Below, in pieces: positions 37,801 to 45,944 of a stretch of DNA of 64,000 bases; within the stretch, counting starts at the first letter, position 1; the number at the start of each line of letters is the position of its first letter. Position numbers and translations under genes: made by a program. The stretch spans positions 1 to 64,000 of the forward strand of contig NZ_LDTB01000014.1 in the NCBI RefSeq assembly GCF_001476895.1, given 5' to 3'. The stretch is from Sphingomonas endophytica. GTDB taxonomy: Bacteria > Pseudomonadota > Alphaproteobacteria > Sphingomonadales > Sphingomonadaceae. Below the pieces are notes generated by a model. That model saw nothing but the letters and a program-made list of their open reading frames with translations, ran no database searches and was not told the DNA's origin.

Positions 37801-39772
37801 CTCGACGCGTGGTCTGGTGCCCAACACCGACAAGGTGCGGATCGAGGTGCGCGACCGGCTGCGCCCGGAGCGGATCGTGTCGGCGACCGTGATGACGCGC
37901 CATATCGACTATGACATCGACAGCGCCGCCGGCACGATCCGCTTCCGCGAGCCCGTGCTGAGCCGCGACCCCTCGTTCAACCCGGTCTACATCGTCGTCG
38001 ATTACGAGGTGTACGGCACGTCGCGCCGCCGTGTGGCGGGCGGACGCGCGGCGGTGCGGCTGGCGGGCGACGCGGTGGAGGTGGGGGCGACCGCGCTCCA
38101 TAACGCGGGGGCGGGCGACATGATGACGTTGGACCTGCGCGCGCGCGCCGGCACCGCGACCGAACTGCGTGCCGAGGCGGGCACCGGCGGGCGCGGCGGG
38201 CTGGGCGCAGGCCGTGCCTGGCTGGCGGAGGGGGAGCATCACGGTGGCGGGGTCGACCTGCTGGTCTATGCCCGCCAGCAGGATCGTACCTTCGGCGTCG
38301 GGCAGCAGAATGCGGTCGAGGCCGGCGCGCGGCGCTATGGCATCGACGGGCGCGTACAGCTGGCCGGGCGGCTGTCGCTGGTCGCGACCGGCTGGCATCA
38401 GCGTGAACTGGCGGGGGAGGGGCAACGGACCGCGGTCGACGCGCGGCTGGAATGGCGGCGCGCGTCGGGCACGATCTTCGCGGGCGGGCAACTGGCGCAG
38501 GATCGCGGGCTGGACGGTCTGGCGCGCGATTCCCGGCTGCTGACGCTGGGCGGCACGCAGTCGCTGCTGGACGGCAAGCTGTCGCTGACCGGGCAGACGC
38601 AGCTTGCACCGGGCGGCAGCAAGGACAGCCTGGACTTTCCCGTGCGGCACCAGCTCAGCGCCGCCTATCGCGTGACGCCCGGCGTGCGCGTGATCGGCGG
38701 CTATGAGATCGCCGATGGCCGCACGCAGGTGTCGCATACCGCGCGGGTCGGCTTCGATGTCGCGCCATGGACCGGCGCGCGGGTCAGCAGCACGTTGAAC
38801 CAGCAGCAGGCCGAGCGCGGCGAGAATGGCGCACGCACCTTCGCGCAATACGGCTTCAGCCAGTCGCTGGCGCTGGACGCGCACTGGACGGTCGATGCGA
38901 CGCTGGACGCCACCGGCACGCTGCGCGGCCGCGCGCCGGTGGCGACCGCTTTGGTCCAGCCGGTCGATGCCGCCGGCATCGCGCAGGAGGATTTCACCGC
39001 CATGACCCTGGGCGCGCAGTATCGCGCCGGGCGCTGGACGTGGAACGGGCGTGCCGAATATCGCGCCGGCAGCAGCGGCGACCGGATCGGACTGAGCGGC
39101 AGCGTGGTGCGCCCGCTGGGCGAGGGGCGGACGATGGCCGGTGCGGTGCGATGGTTCACGCTGGCGCAGGGCAGGGACGCACGCGCCGGCTCGTTCGCTG
39201 CCGACCTGGCGCTGGCATGGCGGCCGATCGACAGCCGCTGGTCGCTGTTGCAACGGGTCGAGCTGCGCAGCGACCGCGCCGATGCCGGGATCACCGCCGG
39301 CAACGTTCTGGGCGTCTATGCCGGTGGCGACACGTTCCAGTCGACGCTGCGCGCGATCGGCAATGTCGCGGCCAACTATCGCAGCGGTGCGGAAGGCGCG
39401 GGGCACGGGCTGGAGGCGACGCTGTACTATGGCGCGAAGTGGGTGCGGGGCCGGTTCGGCACGGACGATCTGACCGGCTTCACGCAGGTCGTCGGGGCGG
39501 AGGTCCGGCGCGAGATCGGTGCCCGCTTCGATCTGGGGGTGCAGGCGTCGGTGCAGCATGGGCTGACCAACGGCACGCTGGCGTTCAGTGCCGGCCCGAG
39601 CGTCGGCGTCGCGCCGGTGCGCGATCTGTGGGTCAGCGCAGGCTACAACGTCACCGGCTATCGTGACCGCGACTTCGAACAGGACCGCTACACGCGAAGC
39701 GGGCCCTATGTGACGATGCGGCTGAAGTTCGACCAGGACGGGATCGGCCGTCTGCTGCGGCGGGGGCGGTGA
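34829..39772 (+). CDS. Giant DUF11/Ig-like protein with C-terminal outer-membrane barrel
   Basis: A protein of about 1647 residues. Signal peptide about 1-24; a VSNTATLSFD block; a Cna-B/SpaA-like beta unit about 200-290; DUF11 about 350-465; a second carboxypeptidase-regulatory-like unit about 480-575 (TDGDGLYHIEGIRPGRH); two Ig-like units about 620-810; an unusual beta module 830-1060 (FNPVYIVVDYEVYG); then about 580 residues of alternating amphipathic strands up to YVTMRLKF. That last part looks like an outer-membrane barrel. ATG 34829 was chosen for its signal peptide. It could anchor or secrete the neighbouring DUF11 proteins. Function unknown. Confidence 0.8.
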   Translation: MPRFRPLALLSALCALTAGPAADGQVARVSNTATLSFDEGGAARSVASNTVALDIERAKRPAVLSFRLPPLDYRLTDMRCDPGPPPAFTPAPVSADELARSAPLAAIDTRATMLLVLDAPGENRDASARETAWIDVTTDTIRTKLPLFETGVDTGVFAAGVPGGGMYPELSACDPTRVRGDHLRLSFGGSAFSLSAEAALLIDPSGFVFDSVTGAAIDGATVALVDGDGRPATVFGDDGISRYPATLTSGGVAQDASGRAYRFGSGGYRFPLVAPGAYRLIVTPPPGYVAPSTRDRALLAAVRDATGRPYILNQASFGAPFDLESSDPFEADIPLDHRPEDPRAGPPRETTTLLLTKTVAIREASAGDFVHYRVTVENRGKVAASDVRLIDQLPAGLKLERASSASVSADGRTITHTIGTIPPNSTHEWRYIVSVGAGAPVGEAVNRIHAEGANVTGNAAAATVRLRPTLFADAFTVVGRVTEGACGAPLAGRKGVAGVRLLMEDGTFVVTDGDGLYHIEGIRPGRHVVQLDRATLPASHEPVACDDDTQAAGSGTSRFVEGVGGLVKRVDFQLRPTGRAMIAPDALPIAVASDARAAGAERDWFAGQAPGVALLFPEVDHNPRAPAVRVVVKHRPGQRVALSMNGRAVETLAYDGTDTNADDSVAIARWSGVPLSPGANRLEARVVDAGGRTVETLVREVRMAGDPARVVAVPARSRLVADGVTRPLLAVRATDAAGRPVRAGTLLAFRIDAPYAPAADAGLEQQRRSDGTAQVVGDDGYAFLALRPTTQAGSLRAHVDLATRDGRRSIDLRGWLSAPAGQWTVVGFGAGTIGHDMLARHARSLPLGERNRRVVDGELALYARGRIKGSWLATIGIDTRRQPDPSRGRLGTIDPDRYYTVYGDATLQGQDAPTDRKLYLRLERPDAYALFGDFETGLTATRLGRYSRTLNGAKAEYDNGRIAATAFTARTDDLYARDELRGSGLSGPYRLSTRGLVPNTDKVRIEVRDRLRPERIVSATVMTRHIDYDIDSAAGTIRFREPVLSRDPSFNPVYIVVDYEVYGTSRRRVAGGRAAVRLAGDAVEVGATALHNAGAGDMMTLDLRARAGTATELRAEAGTGGRGGLGAGRAWLAEGEHHGGGVDLLVYARQQDRTFGVGQQNAVEAGARRYGIDGRVQLAGRLSLVATGWHQRELAGEGQRTAVDARLEWRRASGTIFAGGQLAQDRGLDGLARDSRLLTLGGTQSLLDGKLSLTGQTQLAPGGSKDSLDFPVRHQLSAAYRVTPGVRVIGGYEIADGRTQVSHTARVGFDVAPWTGARVSSTLNQQQAERGENGARTFAQYGFSQSLALDAHWTVDATLDATGTLRGRAPVATALVQPVDAAGIAQEDFTAMTLGAQYRAGRWTWNGRAEYRAGSSGDRIGLSGSVVRPLGEGRTMAGAVRWFTLAQGRDARAGSFAADLALAWRPIDSRWSLLQRVELRSDRADAGITAGNVLGVYAGGDTFQSTLRAIGNVAANYRSGAEGAGHGLEATLYYGAKWVRGRFGTDDLTGFTQVVGAEVRREIGARFDLGVQASVQHGLTNGTLAFSAGPSVGVAPVRDLWVSAGYNVTGYRDRDFEQDRYTRSGPYVTMRLKFDQDGIGRLLRRGR

Positions 39773-40290
39773 TGCGGGGATGGATGCCGGCGGCGATCGC
39801 CGCACTGATCGCCGTTCCGGCCGGCGCGGATCCGATCGCCATCACCAAGTCGGTGAAGGCGGTATCGGATGCGGACGGCAATGCGGCGTCCCGGCTGCTG
39901 CCGGGCGTGGTGGCGGATTACCGGACGGTCGCCACCAACAATGCCGGTACGCTGACCGTGGTGCGCGGCCTGCTGCTGACGGAGCCGCTGCCCGCGGGCG
40001 TGGTGCTGCGTGTCGTCGATCTGGCCACCGCCGGCAAGGGGCCGGTCGAGCTGAGCGACGTGAACCTGCTCGGCACGGGCCTGTTGAGCAGCGGGCTGAC
40101 CCTGAGCTATTCGGCATCCAGCCCTGCGAGCGACGGCGTGGAATTCTACGATGGCAGCAGCTGGGCGTACCAGCCGGTGCCCGACGCGACGGGTTACGAT
40201 CCGCGGGTGCGGGCGATCCGCGTCACGCTGAACGGGACGTTCGCGAGCGGCGCGTCCTTCCAGTTGCGCTATCGCGTCAAGATCCGCTGA
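39772..40290 (+). CDS. Small exported DUF11-like protein, last of the surface operon
   Basis: A protein of 172 residues with a short signal peptide ending near PAGA and a single beta-sandwich resembling DUF11 (LLLTEPLPAGVVLR). It ends ASFQLRYRVKIR, similar to the ends of the other operon members. The ATG overlaps the TGA of the giant gene (TGATG). Its 3' end overlaps the 3' end of the convergent response-regulator gene by 22 bases. No known function. Confidence 0.75.
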   Translation: MRGWMPAAIAALIAVPAGADPIAITKSVKAVSDADGNAASRLLPGVVADYRTVATNNAGTLTVVRGLLLTEPLPAGVVLRVVDLATAGKGPVELSDVNLLGTGLLSSGLTLSYSASSPASDGVEFYDGSSWAYQPVPDATGYDPRVRAIRVTLNGTFASGASFQLRYRVKIR

Positions 40291-40658
40291 TCGAGAAGCG
40301 CGTGGATGTCGAGGGGAAGCCGCAGCGGATCGAACGGCTTGACGATCGCGCCCAACACGCCCGGCGCGCGCAGCGCCGCCAGTTCGTGCGGGCGCGCGCG
40401 GGCGGTCATATAGATCACCGGCAAACGATCAGGCGGCATCACTGCGTGGAGCCGTACCCGCAGCGTCGTACCGTCCATATCGGGCAGCGTGGCGTCGAGC
40501 AGCGCGGCATCGGGGCACAGCCCGTCCGCAACCAGCGACAAGGCCTCGGTGCCCGATCCGGTCGCGACCGGCTCCAGCAACGGATCGCGTGCCAGGGCCA
40601 TGCCCACGATGGCCCGGATGTCGGGATCATCGTCGACATGCAGCAGGCGGATCGTCAT
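40269..40658 (-). CDS. CheY-like single-domain response regulator
   Basis: A receiver-only protein of 129 residues. Acidic pair in LLHVDDDPD, phospho-acceptor aspartate in ALLDATLPDMDG, and the conserved lysine in IVKPFDP are all present. It has no output domain, so it acts by protein contact or as a phosphate shuttle. The ATG overlaps the stop of the histidine kinase gene (ATGA). The gene converges with the surface operon, overlapping it by 22 bases. The longer frame to 41444 runs through the kinase and is rejected. Confidence 0.9.
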   Translation of the reverse strand: MTIRLLHVDDDPDIRAIVGMALARDPLLEPVATGSGTEALSLVADGLCPDAALLDATLPDMDGTTLRVRLHAVMPPDRLPVIYMTARARPHELAALRAPGVLGAIVKPFDPLRLPLDIHALLDQRILTR

Positions 40659-41809
40659 GTTGCGCCTTCGATCAGCGGCAGGGCAAAGGCAAAACGCGTA
40701 CCCCCGCCGATCCGATCCTCGAACCAGATCGCACCGTCGTGCCGCCGCACGATTTCCCGCGCGATGGTCAGGCCGAGCCCGGTTCCCTCCCGGCGTTGGC
40801 CGAGCTTGCGGCTCTCGAACCGGTCGAACAGCCGGTCGCGCATATGGACGGGAATGCCCGGCCCGCGATCGGCGACGCTGACCACCGCCCGCTTTTCGTC
40901 CACCGACAGCGCCAGCCGGACCGACGATCCCGCCGGCGCGACGTTCACGGCGTTCGCGACCAGGTTGACGATCACCTGGTGCAACCGTCCCGCGTCGCCC
41001 TCGGCGGAAACGATGCGATGCGGCACGTCGGACGTCAGCGAAATGCCGGTCGCCGTCGCGAGCCCCTCGGCCGCGCGACACGCCTCGACCAGGACATCGC
41101 GCAGGTCCAGAGGGACGCGGACGATCGGCAATTTTCCCGCATCGATACGATCGAGATCGAGAAGGTCGTTGATGAGGCGGATCAACTGCCGGCTGTTCCG
41201 GTCCGCTCCGTCGATCAGCCGCTGCATGTCGGCCCCCAGATCGGGAGCTGCCCCGATCCGCAGCAAGGTCAGCGATCCGACGATCGAGGTCAGCGGCGTG
41301 CGCAGTTCGTGGCTGATCGTGGAAAGCAGTTCGTCCTTCGCCTGCTCGATCTTCTTGCGCTCTGACGTGTCGCGCAACGACACGATCAGTCGGTCGCCGA
41401 CCTGCGCCATCGCGATATCGACGGAGAGCGTACTGCCATCGCACCGCCGCGCGACCACATCGTTCAGATGGGCGGATGCGGACTGCGCTTCCAGCGCCAG
41501 CACGCGCGACAACGGGGTGCCGCGCAGGTCGTGCGGGGTGCCGTGAAGCAGCGCGGCTGCCGAGGGATTTGCCAAGGCGATCCGGTCATCGCGTGTCACC
41601 TCCAGCACGGCGTCCGGTGCCCCCTCCAGCACCGCGGCCAGCCATGACGCCCGCGCGTGCGTGCCCCGCGCCCACCACCAGAAGGCGCCTTGAGCCGCCA
41701 GTCCGATGGCCAGCGCGCCCGCCGCGATTGCCGGGCGCGGGGACCAGAAGGCGACGGTCAGCAGCAGCGGCGCCGGAAGCGCCAGCCACAACCACCGCCG
41801 CCCGCTCAC
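40655..41809 (-). CDS. PAS-domain sensor histidine kinase
   Basis: A protein of 384 residues. Two hydrophobic helices at about 5-22 and 27-46 anchor it in the inner membrane with almost no periplasmic loop. A PAS domain (about 55-148) follows, then HisKA with the phospho-acceptor H167 in ISHELRTPL, and an HATPase domain with N (NLVANAV), G1 (DRGPGIP) and G2 (GTGLGLTI) boxes. It starts with GTG 41809, overlapping the stop of the NarL-type regulator gene. Both flanking response regulators are likely partners. Confidence 0.92.
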   Translation of the reverse strand: MSGRRWLWLALPAPLLLTVAFWSPRPAIAAGALAIGLAAQGAFWWWARGTHARASWLAAVLEGAPDAVLEVTRDDRIALANPSAAALLHGTPHDLRGTPLSRVLALEAQSASAHLNDVVARRCDGSTLSVDIAMAQVGDRLIVSLRDTSERKKIEQAKDELLSTISHELRTPLTSIVGSLTLLRIGAAPDLGADMQRLIDGADRNSRQLIRLINDLLDLDRIDAGKLPIVRVPLDLRDVLVEACRAAEGLATATGISLTSDVPHRIVSAEGDAGRLHQVIVNLVANAVNVAPAGSSVRLALSVDEKRAVVSVADRGPGIPVHMRDRLFDRFESRKLGQRREGTGLGLTIAREIVRRHDGAIWFEDRIGGGTRFAFALPLIEGAT

Positions 41810-42462
41810 CGGACCACGCCCCCGATCAGCGGTTGGATCGCCAGCAGCGCCTGCGCGCGGTTGGTGACGCCCAGCTTGCGGAAGACCGCCGTCATATGCG
41901 CCTTGACCGTCGCTTCGCTGATCGCGAGGTCGTGCGCGATCTGCTTGTTGGCGCGGCCGTCGGCCAACGCCATCAACACGCCGCGCTGCGCGTTGGACAG
42001 CGCGGCGATCCGCTCGCGCGCCTCGCGCACGCCGGACGCTTCGGGGGTGGTGGACGGAAAGCTGGTTTCGCCCGCGTCGATCCGGCGCAGGCGCTGCGCG
42101 ATTTGATCCAGCGCAAGGCTCTTGTACAGGTAGCCGGCGGCACCCAGCGCCCGCGCCGCGCCGGCCAGTCGCGGTTCCTCGCTGGCGGTGACCAGTACGA
42201 TCGGCGTACCGCGCGCGTACATCTGCAACGTCAGCAGGCCGGAAAAGCCACTGGCGTCGGGCAGAAACAGGTCCAGCAGGATCATCCGGTACGGGAGCCT
42301 GGTTTCCAGCGCCGCCTGCGCTTCGACGACGGAGCCGACGCCGACCGTCGTGGCGCCGCCGAGCGCCGCGCGGGCGGCCAGGGCCAGTCCCTCGCGCGAC
42401 AGGGGGTGGTCGTCCGCCACCAGCACGCGCCCTCCCGACCTTTGCTGCGGAACCATGTCCAT
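41806..42462 (-). CDS. NarL/FixJ-type response regulator
   Basis: A protein of 218 residues: receiver domain (DDHPLSREG; phospho-acceptor D in MILLDLFLPDASG; lysine in YLYKSLA) and a C-terminal LuxR-type helix-turn-helix (LSNAQRGVLMALADGRANKQIAHDLAISEATVKAHM). It is first in a three-gene overlapping two-component operon and is the DNA-binding output. Candidate targets are the divergent Hpt gene and the adjacent exported-protein operon, by position only. Confidence 0.93.
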   Translation of the reverse strand: MDMVPQQRSGGRVLVADDHPLSREGLALAARAALGGATTVGVGSVVEAQAALETRLPYRMILLDLFLPDASGFSGLLTLQMYARGTPIVLVTASEEPRLAGAARALGAAGYLYKSLALDQIAQRLRRIDAGETSFPSTTPEASGVREARERIAALSNAQRGVLMALADGRANKQIAHDLAISEATVKAHMTAVFRKLGVTNRAQALLAIQPLIGGVVR

Positions 42463-42496
42463 GCGTTTCGATAATGCCTGTCGTTAAAATTCAGAT

Positions 42497-43147
42497 ATGT
42501 CGATCAGGCTGAAATTGAACGATATTTGGTCCGGGATGGTGAAAAATGTATCCGTAATGAACCAGTCGCTCCCTTCGGTGATGTTGATCTCACTCGCCGA
42601 TGGAGACTGGGACGGTGCGTGCGCGCGCGCCGGCTGGCAGGTGAAGCGCGCAGAAAGTCCGGCGGAGGCGCAGGCGTTGTTGGCGGCTGTCTTCGCGGTG
42701 GTCGTCGTGGGTGACTGGCCCCATGTGGCGACCCTTCGTGCGCAGGAAGTTGGCGCGACCGTGCCCATCTTGCACGTTGTCACGGACGACAGGGGCACTC
42801 CCGATCCGCTGGTCGATGGTATGGCGCACTCTCCGGCGACGGCGATCGCCACGCTCGGGCAATGGTGCCCGAGTCAGCGCGCCGCGACGCTCGCCCGGCT
42901 GCGCCACATGTTCGGCGCGAGTGAGATCGATGCACTGCTCACGGGGCTCCGCCGATCGCTGGCGGAGGCGATCGCCCGCTCCGAGGCGTCGATCGAGGTG
43001 GCGCATCGCATCGCGGGGATCGCCGGAACGCTGGGGTTCGCCGATGTCGGCGCGGCGTGGCTGCGGCTGGCGGAGGGGGATATGATCGCGCTGCCCGCCG
43101 CCCGCCGCGCGGCGTTACGCGCGATCGCGATACTGGACGACGGCTGA
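42497..43147 (+). CDS. Hpt-domain phosphotransfer protein with pseudo-receiver N-terminus
   Basis: A protein of up to 216 residues. The C-terminal ~85 residues look like a histidine phosphotransfer domain, with the expected H170 in VAHRIAGIAGTLGF. The N-terminal part (about 28-120) has a receiver-like beta/alpha pattern but lacks a normal acidic pair; only VVVVGDWP resembles the phospho-site. Start uncertain: ATG 42497, 42536 or 42557. Divergent from the NarL-type gene, with a 34-base AT-rich gap if the first start is used. It probably completes a phosphorelay with the neighbouring kinase. Confidence 0.7.
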   Translation: MSIRLKLNDIWSGMVKNVSVMNQSLPSVMLISLADGDWDGACARAGWQVKRAESPAEAQALLAAVFAVVVVGDWPHVATLRAQEVGATVPILHVVTDDRGTPDPLVDGMAHSPATAIATLGQWCPSQRAATLARLRHMFGASEIDALLTGLRRSLAEAIARSEASIEVAHRIAGIAGTLGFADVGAAWLRLAEGDMIALPAARRAALRAIAILDDG

Positions 43148-43149
43148 GA

Positions 43150-44403
43150 TCAGCCGGTGCGATCGTCGCGCGTCTCCCCCAGGTCGATCGTCCCGGTAGC
43201 CGCCAGCGCGGCGAGGCGGGCGTCGTCCACGTCGGCGAGCCGCGCGAGCACCCCGGCGGTATGCTCGCCCAGCATCGGCGGCGGGGAAGCGTAGGCAACC
43301 GGCGTGTCGGACATCTTGATCGGGCTGCCCACCGCCTTGAATGCCGGGTTCAGCGGATGCGGGATCGACACCAGCATGTCGCGTGCCGTTGCCTGCGGCT
43401 CGGCGAGCGCCTGCGCGATGTCGTTGATCGGGCCGACCGGCACTCCGCGGGGATGGATGCGCGCGATCCAGTCGGCGACCCGACCGGTCAGGAAGTGTGC
43501 CGCGAGGATCGGCACCAGCGTGTCACGGTTCGCCACCCGGTCGGGGTTGCGCGTGAAGCGCGAATCATGCGGAAGATCGGGCAGCCCGATCGCGTCGCAG
43601 AGCGCGACGAACTGGCCATCGTTGCCGCACGCGATCACGAATGCGCCATCGGCGGCGTCGAACACCTGATAGGGCACGATATTGGCGTGGGCGTTGCCAT
43701 AGCGACCGGGCGGGACACCCCGGGCCAGATAGTTCTGACTCTGGTTGCAGAGCATCGCCAGTTGCACGTCGAACAGCGCCATGTCGATATGCTGGCCATG
43801 GCCCGTGCGATGCCGGTTCAGGAGCGCCGCCTGGATCGCGATCGTCGCATACAGGCCGGTCATCAGGTCCGACACCGCGACGCCTACCTTCTGCGGCCCG
43901 CCGCCGGGCAGGTCGTCGCGCTCGCCGGTGATGCTCATCAGCCCGCCGAGCCCCTGGATGATGAAGTCGTATCCCGGCTCCGCCGCGCGCGGTCCGGTCT
44001 GCCCGAAGCCGGTGATGGAGCAATAGACAAGTCCGGGATGCCGCGCGGACAATGTCGCATAGTCGAGGCCGTAGCGCGCCAGCGAGCCGGCCTTGTAATT
44101 CTCGATCAGCACGTCGCAGCGCAGCGCCAGCGTGCGGACCAGTTCCTGCCCGGCGGGCGTGGCGATGTCGATCGCCACGGATTGCTTGCCGCGATTGGCC
44201 GCCTGAAAGTAGGACGCCTCCCGCGTCGGTGCGCCGTCCTCGCCCGCCATCCACGGCGGCCCCCAGGCGCGCGTGTCGTCACCGTGGCGCGGCCGTTCGA
44301 CCTTGATCACCTCCGCGCCCAGATCGGCGAGCGTCTGCGCGCACCATGGACCGGCGAGCACGCGGCTCAGGTCCAGCACCCTCACTCCGGACAACGCACC
44401 CAT
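43150..44403 (-). CDS. Family III CoA transferase (CaiB/BaiF)
   Basis: A protein of 417 residues of the CaiB/BaiF family that moves CoA between carboxylic acids. Opening GVRVLDLSRVLAGPWCAQTLADLGAEVIKVE is the family signature; the catalytic aspartate is in VSDLMTGLYATI; GHGQHIDMALFD also matches. ATG 44403 is preceded by AGGAGAGG at good spacing, so the start at 44421 is rejected. It lies 73 bases downstream of lldD on the same strand. The acid substrates are not predictable from sequence. Confidence 0.92.
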   Translation of the reverse strand: MGALSGVRVLDLSRVLAGPWCAQTLADLGAEVIKVERPRHGDDTRAWGPPWMAGEDGAPTREASYFQAANRGKQSVAIDIATPAGQELVRTLALRCDVLIENYKAGSLARYGLDYATLSARHPGLVYCSITGFGQTGPRAAEPGYDFIIQGLGGLMSITGERDDLPGGGPQKVGVAVSDLMTGLYATIAIQAALLNRHRTGHGQHIDMALFDVQLAMLCNQSQNYLARGVPPGRYGNAHANIVPYQVFDAADGAFVIACGNDGQFVALCDAIGLPDLPHDSRFTRNPDRVANRDTLVPILAAHFLTGRVADWIARIHPRGVPVGPINDIAQALAEPQATARDMLVSIPHPLNPAFKAVGSPIKMSDTPVAYASPPPMLGEHTAGVLARLADVDDARLAALAATGTIDLGETRDDRTG

Positions 44404-44476
44404 GGCCCTCTCCTGTCGCATGGCGGCCGATAGCGCAGCGTCGCACCGATCGCGAGGGGGTGCGTCCCGGCCACGG

Positions 44477-45613
44477 CTATTCCGACAGGATCGAGCGGTC
44501 GATGTCGGCGATCCGCCGCACGCCCGTGAGCGCCATCGCGACGCGCATCTCCTTTTCGATCAGCGACAGCAGCGTCGTGACGCCCGCTTCGCCGCGCGCC
44601 GCCAGCGCATAGAGCCACGCCCGGCCGAGCAGCACGCCCTCCGCGCCCAGCGCCAGCATCCGCACGACGTCGAGCCCGGTGCGCACGCCTGAATCGGCCA
44701 GGATGCCGATGCGGCCCTTCACCGCCTCGGCGATCGCGGGCAGCGCGCGGGCGGTCGAGGAAGCGCCGTCGAGCTGCCGTCCCCCGTGGTTCGAGACCAC
44801 GACCGCATCGGCTCCGGCGTCCACCGCCGCGCGGGCGTCATCGGGATCCAGCACGCCCTTGATGATGAGCGGGCCGTCCCAGGCCGCGCGGATCCAGCCG
44901 ATGTCGTCCCACGCGATCGACGGGTCGAAGTTCGCGCCCAGCCAGCCCATGTAGTCGTTCATGCCCGATGACGCGCCCAGTACCGGCAACAAATTGCCCA
45001 GCGCGTGCGGGCGACCGTGCAGCCCGACGTCCCATGCCCAGCCGGGCTTGCCGATCGCCTGCATCATGCGGCGCAGCGGCGCGTTCGGCCCGGACATGCC
45101 CGAATGGGCGTCGCGGTAGCGCGACCCGGGAACCGGCATGTCGACCGTAAAGACCAACGCCTCCGCCCCTTCCGCCTTCGCGGTCGCGATCAGGTCCGCC
45201 ATGAAGGCGCGGTCACGGATCACGTACAATTGAAACCAGAGCGGTCCGGCGGTCGCCCGGCGTACCTCGCCCAGCGAGCAGAGCCCGACCGTCGACAGCG
45301 TGAACGGAATGCCGGCCGCATTGGCGGCGCGCGCCGCCTGCGTCTCGCCCCGCCGGCGGTACATGCCGCCGATCCCGATCGGCCCCAGCGCCACCGGCAG
45401 CGGACGGCGCGTGCCCAGCAGGTCGCTCGACAGATCGATCTCCGACACGTCGCGCAGCACGCGCTGCCTCAGTCCCAGCCTGGCGAGATCGTCGACATTG
45501 GCACGCAGCGTCATTTCCGAACCCGCGCCCCCATCGGCATAGTCGAAGAGGAAGCGCGGCAGTCGTGCGGCGGCGGCGCGGCGGAAATCCTGCGGCGACG
45601 AGATGATCGTCAC
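44477..45613 (-). CDS. lldD: L-lactate dehydrogenase (FMN, quinone-linked)
   Basis: An FMN alpha-hydroxyacid dehydrogenase of 378 residues, very similar in layout to E. coli LldD (396): [21 protein letters not shown] start, [27 protein letters not shown], the catalytic histidine in [12 protein letters not shown] and IADSGVR. It oxidises L-lactate to pyruvate at the membrane. There is no in-frame ATG close by; GTG 45613 (VTIISS) fits the E. coli N-terminus. A second, D-specific lactate dehydrogenase gene lies at 49195. Confidence 0.92.
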   Translation of the reverse strand: MTIISSPQDFRRAAAARLPRFLFDYADGGAGSEMTLRANVDDLARLGLRQRVLRDVSEIDLSSDLLGTRRPLPVALGPIGIGGMYRRRGETQAARAANAAGIPFTLSTVGLCSLGEVRRATAGPLWFQLYVIRDRAFMADLIATAKAEGAEALVFTVDMPVPGSRYRDAHSGMSGPNAPLRRMMQAIGKPGWAWDVGLHGRPHALGNLLPVLGASSGMNDYMGWLGANFDPSIAWDDIGWIRAAWDGPLIIKGVLDPDDARAAVDAGADAVVVSNHGGRQLDGASSTARALPAIAEAVKGRIGILADSGVRTGLDVVRMLALGAEGVLLGRAWLYALAARGEAGVTTLLSLIEKEMRVAMALTGVRRIADIDRSILSE

Positions 45614-45944
45614 GCCGGCAATCCGCTCGACATCATGACCCGGATCATGCAGGGGCTCCTCTGAAATAGGGCGCGTTTCCGTCGCCGACGCGCCAAGTAT
45701 CCGGCGACGCCATAAGGAGCGGGATCGGCGATGGACAGGGGCGAGGCGGGGAAATTGCGCATTCGCCTGCCCCGTGTGCGGCTGGCGCGATGGTGACGGT
45801 CCGGTTGTCCGGCGCGGTCGTGCGCCTTCGTGCGGTGGCGATGACCCCGCCGTCCCCATGCCCCGCCTTGTCCCTCCGGGATGGAACTGCGGAGCGGGCC
45901 GGTGCTGCGCGCCAACCTTCCCTTACTGCAGGAAATCGCTTCGT
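45614..45944. promoter_or_regulatory. Divergent intergenic region, lldD / hydroxyacid dehydrogenase
   Basis: A 331-base stretch between divergently transcribed genes. Both frames extend into it without a credible start codon, and the extensions read as low-complexity arginine/cysteine-rich spill-over. No riboswitch, terminator or clear operator was recognised. It presumably carries promoters for both directions. Confidence 0.35.

Noticed and set aside
34763..39805. Open frame of about 1680 codons on the minus strand, opposite the giant surface-protein gene
   Set aside because: Its translation is rich in arginine, alanine, histidine and glutamine with no domain. The plus-strand frame has a signal peptide, recognisable beta domains and operon spacing. 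Long antisense frames are expected at this GC content.
45774..45944. Cysteine-rich extension of the hydroxyacid dehydrogenase frame
   Set aside because: No homologous N-terminus is known and the composition is typical of non-coding GC-rich DNA; ATG 45945 fits the family.
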